Shown piece by piece: positions 62,608-64,000 of a stretch of DNA of 64,000 bases. A model generated the notes under the pieces. It had not been told where the DNA came from. It ran no database searches and saw only the letters and a program-made list of their open reading frames with translations. The stretch spans positions 6,437,001 to 6,501,000 of the forward strand of contig NZ_CP054918.1 in the NCBI RefSeq assembly GCF_013364195.1. The letters are read 5' to 3'. The stretch is from Streptomyces sp. NA04227. Lineage in GTDB: Bacteria; Actinomycetota; Actinomycetes; Streptomycetales; Streptomycetaceae. Within the stretch, counting starts at the first letter, position 1. Every line of letters starts with the position of its first letter. Position numbers and translations under genes: made by a program.

Positions 62608-64000
62608 ATGTCCGACAGGTTCGACGCGATAGACCCCCAGGCATCCGACACCCTCCGCCCGCTGTACCGCCCGTCCGAGCTGAACTCCGCGTCCTGGCAA
62701 CGGGCCGAACGCACACTCCTGGCGAAGACACTCGCCGAGTTCGCCTACGAGGAGATCCTGCGGCCACTGCCGCGCCCGCAGGACGGGACATCGGACGGAC
62801 ACCCGCCGACCCGGCCCGAACCAGACGGTGTCCTCGGGCAAGTTCAGACGTACGCGATCCAACTCGACGCTCCGGACAGCGAGTTGACCTTCCGCGCACG
62901 GCGCGGGTCATACGGCGGCTGGCAGGTGGACGCCTCGACGATCACGCTCACCGAGGCCGGACGCGCGCCCCGGCCGTTCGGTGAGGTGACCGGCTTCTTC
63001 ACCCGGGCCCGGGCCACCCTCGGCCTGGACGGCACCACCCTCGGCCACGTCCTGCGCGAACTGACCCGCACCCTCGCCGCCGACGCCCGGCTCGGCGAGA
63101 GCGCCCCGACCGCCGCCGCACTCGCCGACCTCGGCTACGCCGCACTCGAAGGACACCAGACCGGCCACCCCTGGCTCGTCCTGAACAAGGGCCGACTCGG
63201 GCTCTCCGCCGCCGACTTGGCGCAGTGGGCCCCCGAGGCGCGCCGCCCGCAACCCCTGCCGTGGATCGCCGTGCACACCCGGCTCGCCACCTATCGCGGC
63301 GTCGCCGGACTCGACACCGCCGAAGCCCTGTACGCCGCCGAACTCGCCCCGGACGTACGGCAGTTCTTCGCCAACGCGCTGCGAGCGCGCGGTCTGGACC
63401 CGGGGGAGTACCTGCTGCTGCCGGTGCACCCCTGGCAGTGGGACGAGATCGTGCTCCCGCTGTTCGCGCCCTGGGTCGCCACCGACGAGATCGTGCCGCT
63501 CGGCACCGACGCCGACCTGCGCCTGCCGCAGCAGTCCGTGCGCACCTTCCTGAACATCAGCCGCCCCGACCGTCTCACCGTCAAGCTTCCGCTGTCGGTC
63601 CTGAACACCCTGGTCTGGCGCGGACTGCCCACCGAACGCACTCTGGCCGCGCCCGCCGTGACGGCCTGGGTGCAGCACCTGCGCGACGCCGACCCCTTCC
63701 TCGCCGAGGAGTGCCGCGTCGTCCTGCTCGGCGAGGTCGCCTCGGTCACCGTTCCGCACCCGGTGTACGACACCCTGGACGGCCGGGACGGTCAGGGCGG
63801 CGAGGACGGCCGGGCGGCGGTCCCGTACCAGTACCGCGAACTGCTCGGCGCGATCTGGCGCGAACCCCTCACCGGACGGCTCGACCCGGGGGAGCGGCCG
63901 CGCACCCTCGCCGCGCTGCTGCACACCGACCCGCACGGCCGCGCCCTCACCGCCGAACTCGTCGCCCGCTCGGGACTGGCCCCGCGCACCTGGCTGCGGC
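62608..64000 (+). CDS. Second IucA/IucC-family NIS synthetase (3' end beyond window)
   Basis: 464 residues are visible, open to the window edge. AAGGAG lies eight nt before the ATG. The ATP-site motif is a variant: GHQTGHPWLVLNKGRLG (182-198) instead of GHPxHPxxKxRxG; then PVHPWQW, VRTFLNISRP and KLPLSVLNTLVWRG. Sequence style is closer to the SbnF/AlcC/DesD-like second-step synthetases than to its neighbour, so the two probably act in sequence. A third synthetase or a hydroxylase could follow. Confidence 0.92.
   Translation, partial: MSDRFDAIDPQASDTLRPLYRPSELNSASWQRAERTLLAKTLAEFAYEEILRPLPRPQDGTSDGHPPTRPEPDGVLGQVQTYAIQLDAPDSELTFRARRGSYGGWQVDASTITLTEAGRAPRPFGEVTGFFTRARATLGLDGTTLGHVLRELTRTLAADARLGESAPTAAALADLGYAALEGHQTGHPWLVLNKGRLGLSAADLAQWAPEARRPQPLPWIAVHTRLATYRGVAGLDTAEALYAAELAPDVRQFFANALRARGLDPGEYLLLPVHPWQWDEIVLPLFAPWVATDEIVPLGTDADLRLPQQSVRTFLNISRPDRLTVKLPLSVLNTLVWRGLPTERTLAAPAVTAWVQHLRDADPFLAEECRVVLLGEVASVTVPHPVYDTLDGRDGQGGEDGRAAVPYQYRELLGAIWREPLTGRLDPGERPRTLAALLHTDPHGRALTAELVARSGLAPRTWLR

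Noticed and set aside
1..64000. tRNA genes, CRISPR arrays, transposases or integrase remnants
   Set aside because: No repeat-spacer pattern, no recognisable transposase or integrase protein, and no cloverleaf was noticed by eye; a tRNAscan run would be decisive.

Overview
The window is uniformly high-GC DNA with GTG starts, TANNNT -10 elements, few rare codons, and gene families typical of Streptomyces (Tat lipoproteins, MsiK-dependent sugar ABC systems, SpoIIE-type phosphatases, Methyltransf_19). The core order gluBA / gluRK / miaB / miaA / dapF / rshA / hflX matches, as I recall it, the SCO5774-SCO5796 neighbourhood of S. coelicolor, so this is a chromosomal core-arm segment carrying several accessory insertions. 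I saw no tRNA, rRNA, CRISPR array, insertion sequence or attachment site.

Region by region. (1) 1-3.75 kb: the end of a glutamate ABC transporter operon (gluA, gluB), divergent from its two-component system gluR-gluK. (2) 3.9-15.3 kb: a six-gene minus-strand operon for N-glycan use (sugar-binding lipoprotein, two permeases, GH5_18-like beta-mannosidase, GH85 endo-beta-N-acetylglucosaminidase, GH38 alpha-mannosidase), divergent from a LacI regulator; two identical 15-bp repeats lie over the two promoters. (3) 15.3-18.4 kb: an orphan TAXI receptor, a secreted esterase and a methyltransferase. (4) 18.4-21.8 kb: a zinc-starvation locus (CobW/ZigA-type GTPase, cysteine-free bL32, Zur-type boxes, a YraQ-type permease and a His-rich YcgQ-type partner). 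(5) 21.9-27.8 kb: TetR/acyl-CoA dehydrogenase/SDR, an epimerase, and a MarR/MFS pair. (6) 27.8-39.7 kb: a signalling phosphatase, then the tRNA-modification, lysine, stringent-response and GTPase core genes, several apparently leaderless and one with an exact SigR-type promoter. (7) 39.8-44.5 kb: a GH35 beta-galactosidase and two tandem trypsin-like lipoproteins.

(8) 44.8-64 kb is the most unusual part: an iron-regulated metallophore island. Two iron boxes lie between a minus-strand oligopeptide/nickel/opine-metallophore-type ABC operon and a plus-strand operon with a clavaminate-synthase-like dioxygenase, SbnB-, SbnH- and SbnA-like enzymes and a MATE exporter. After an inverted MFS exporter and a small secreted protein comes a second plus-strand group: a class-III aminotransferase homologue that has lost its PLP lysine, two IucA/IucC (NIS) synthetases (the second cut by the window end) and an IucB-like acyltransferase. 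Together these suggest a 2,3-diaminopropionate-containing, NRPS-independent siderophore, made, exported and re-imported as one system, with a biosynthetic logic not identical to staphyloferrin B, aerobactin or desferrioxamine.
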